Below are positions 6,001-6,348 of a stretch of DNA of 6,348 nt, in pieces. A model generated the notes under the pieces. It ran no database searches, was not told the DNA's origin, and was given only the letters and a program-made list of their open reading frames with translations. The DNA lies in NCBI GenBank assembly GCA_007122565.1, contig SKTJ01000179.1, forward strand, positions 1 through 6,348. Reading direction: 5' to 3'. The translations under genes were made by a program, and so were the position numbers. The DNA is from Syntrophomonadaceae bacterium. Its GTDB lineage: Bacteria; Bacillota; Dethiobacteria; DTU022; UBA8154. Each line of letters opens with the position of its first letter. The first letter of the stretch is position 1.

Positions 6001-6030
6001 CACAGACATTACCCCACGAATTTAGCCGGT
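5980..6030. repeat. Perfect 11-bp inverted repeat straddling the -35 region
   Basis: ACCGGCTAAAT (5980-5990) and ATTTAGCCGGT (6020-6030) are exact complements 29 nt apart. The first arm sits in the spacer of the argC promoter, the second upstream of the -35 box. This is the layout of an operator pair, or of a looped stem at the end of the upstream transcript. There is no T-run after it on the minus strand, and it does not resemble a classical ArgR box. Confidence 0.75.
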
Positions 6031-6036
6031 CCTTTC

Positions 6037-6065
6037 ATTCTGGCTACTGACTTCTGCACTTAAAC
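6037..6065 (-). repeat. Heptamer tract after the carboxyltransferase stop
   Basis: After the TAA the coding strand reads GTTTAAGT, GCAGAAGT, CAGTAGC, CAGAATG. The CAGTAGN, CAGAATN pair recurs in the same order after argD, more than 5.5 kb away. Confidence 0.65.
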
Positions 6066-6348
6066 TTAAACCGGGAAATTGCCGTGTTTTTTGCGGGGCC
6101 GCTCCTCGTGTTTATCCTTAAGGGATTCCAGGGCAGCGAGCAATTGCCGGCGTGTATCTTTTGGTTCAATTACATCGTCAATCCAGCCCCGGGCTGCTGT
6201 AACATAGGGATTGGCATAACGCTCACGGTATTCGTTCACTTTTTGCGTCCTTACCTCATTCGGGTTTTCCGATTTTTCGATATCACGGCGATAAATGATG
6301 TTGGTAGCTCCCTCCGGACCCATTACGGCAATCTCCGCTGTAGGCCAG
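6066..6348 (-). CDS. Acyl-CoA carboxylase / methylmalonyl-CoA decarboxylase carboxyltransferase subunit, C-terminal part
   Basis: The frame is open from the right edge and begins WPTAEIAVMGPEGATNIIYRR, the conserved C-terminal block of the biotin-dependent acyl-CoA carboxyltransferase family (PccB/MmdA/AccD5-like). It continues with NPYVTAARGWIDDVIEP and the typical ending KKHGNFP. In this family the subunit transfers carboxyl between carboxybiotin and propionyl-CoA or a related acyl-CoA. MGPEGA helps shape the acyl-CoA pocket, but the substrate cannot be told from the last 94 residues. Only the 3' third or less is present; the family is usually about 510-520 residues. It is upstream of argC in the same orientation, separated by 483 nt with an own promoter for argC, so it belongs to a different transcription unit. 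An MmdA role in methylmalonyl-CoA metabolism would fit a propionate-oxidising Peptococcaceae, but that is inference. Confidence 0.9.
   Translation of the reverse strand, partial: WPTAEIAVMGPEGATNIIYRRDIEKSENPNEVRTQKVNEYRERYANPYVTAARGWIDDVIEPKDTRRQLLAALESLKDKHEERPRKKHGNFPV

Overview
The window carries an arginine biosynthesis operon on the minus strand. In transcription order the genes are argC, argJ, argB, argD and the first 128 codons of argF. Upstream, at the right edge, lies the 3' end of an acyl-CoA carboxylase carboxyltransferase gene. The T-box leader, strong purine-rich Shine-Dalgarno sites and moderate GC content point to a Gram-positive Clostridia-type bacterium. The carboxyltransferase tail, the GC-rich intergenic hairpin and the repeat-laden gaps fit a Peptococcaceae member such as the Pelotomaculum/Desulfotomaculum group. 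That lineage call is inference from remembered genome style.

Layout, read along the minus strand from the right edge: carboxyltransferase C-terminus (6348-6066); a gap with a short repeat tract, an 11-bp inverted repeat, a TTGACT-17-TAAGAT promoter (6000-5972) and a full T-box leader ending in a terminator (about 5964-5637); argC with a GTG start (5582-4545); an unusually long 486-nt gap with a GC-rich hairpin and a MITE-like palindromic element (4293-4113); argJ (4058-2841); argB (2803-1907); a gap with a 78-nt stretch that has no U in the transcript; argD (1709-522); a gap with a 22/23 inverted repeat; and argF (384 to the window edge).

Together the genes turn N-acetylglutamyl phosphate chemistry into citrulline: ArgB phosphorylates N-acetylglutamate, ArgC reduces the phosphate, ArgD transaminates the semialdehyde, ArgJ moves the acetyl group from N-acetylornithine back to glutamate, and ArgF carbamoylates ornithine. 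ArgJ makes this the acetyl-recycling form of the pathway. Control appears two-layered. The leader has an Arg (CGG) specifier and should read uncharged tRNA-Arg. ArgB has the long N-terminal extension of arginine-inhibited kinases.

The most unusual signal is not a gene. All five stop codons in the window are followed, within about 0-10 nt, by a degenerate 7-nt repeat close to CARRAGN on the coding strand. Two or three gaps also carry inverse-orientation copies before the next gene. I know of no assigned function for this arrangement.
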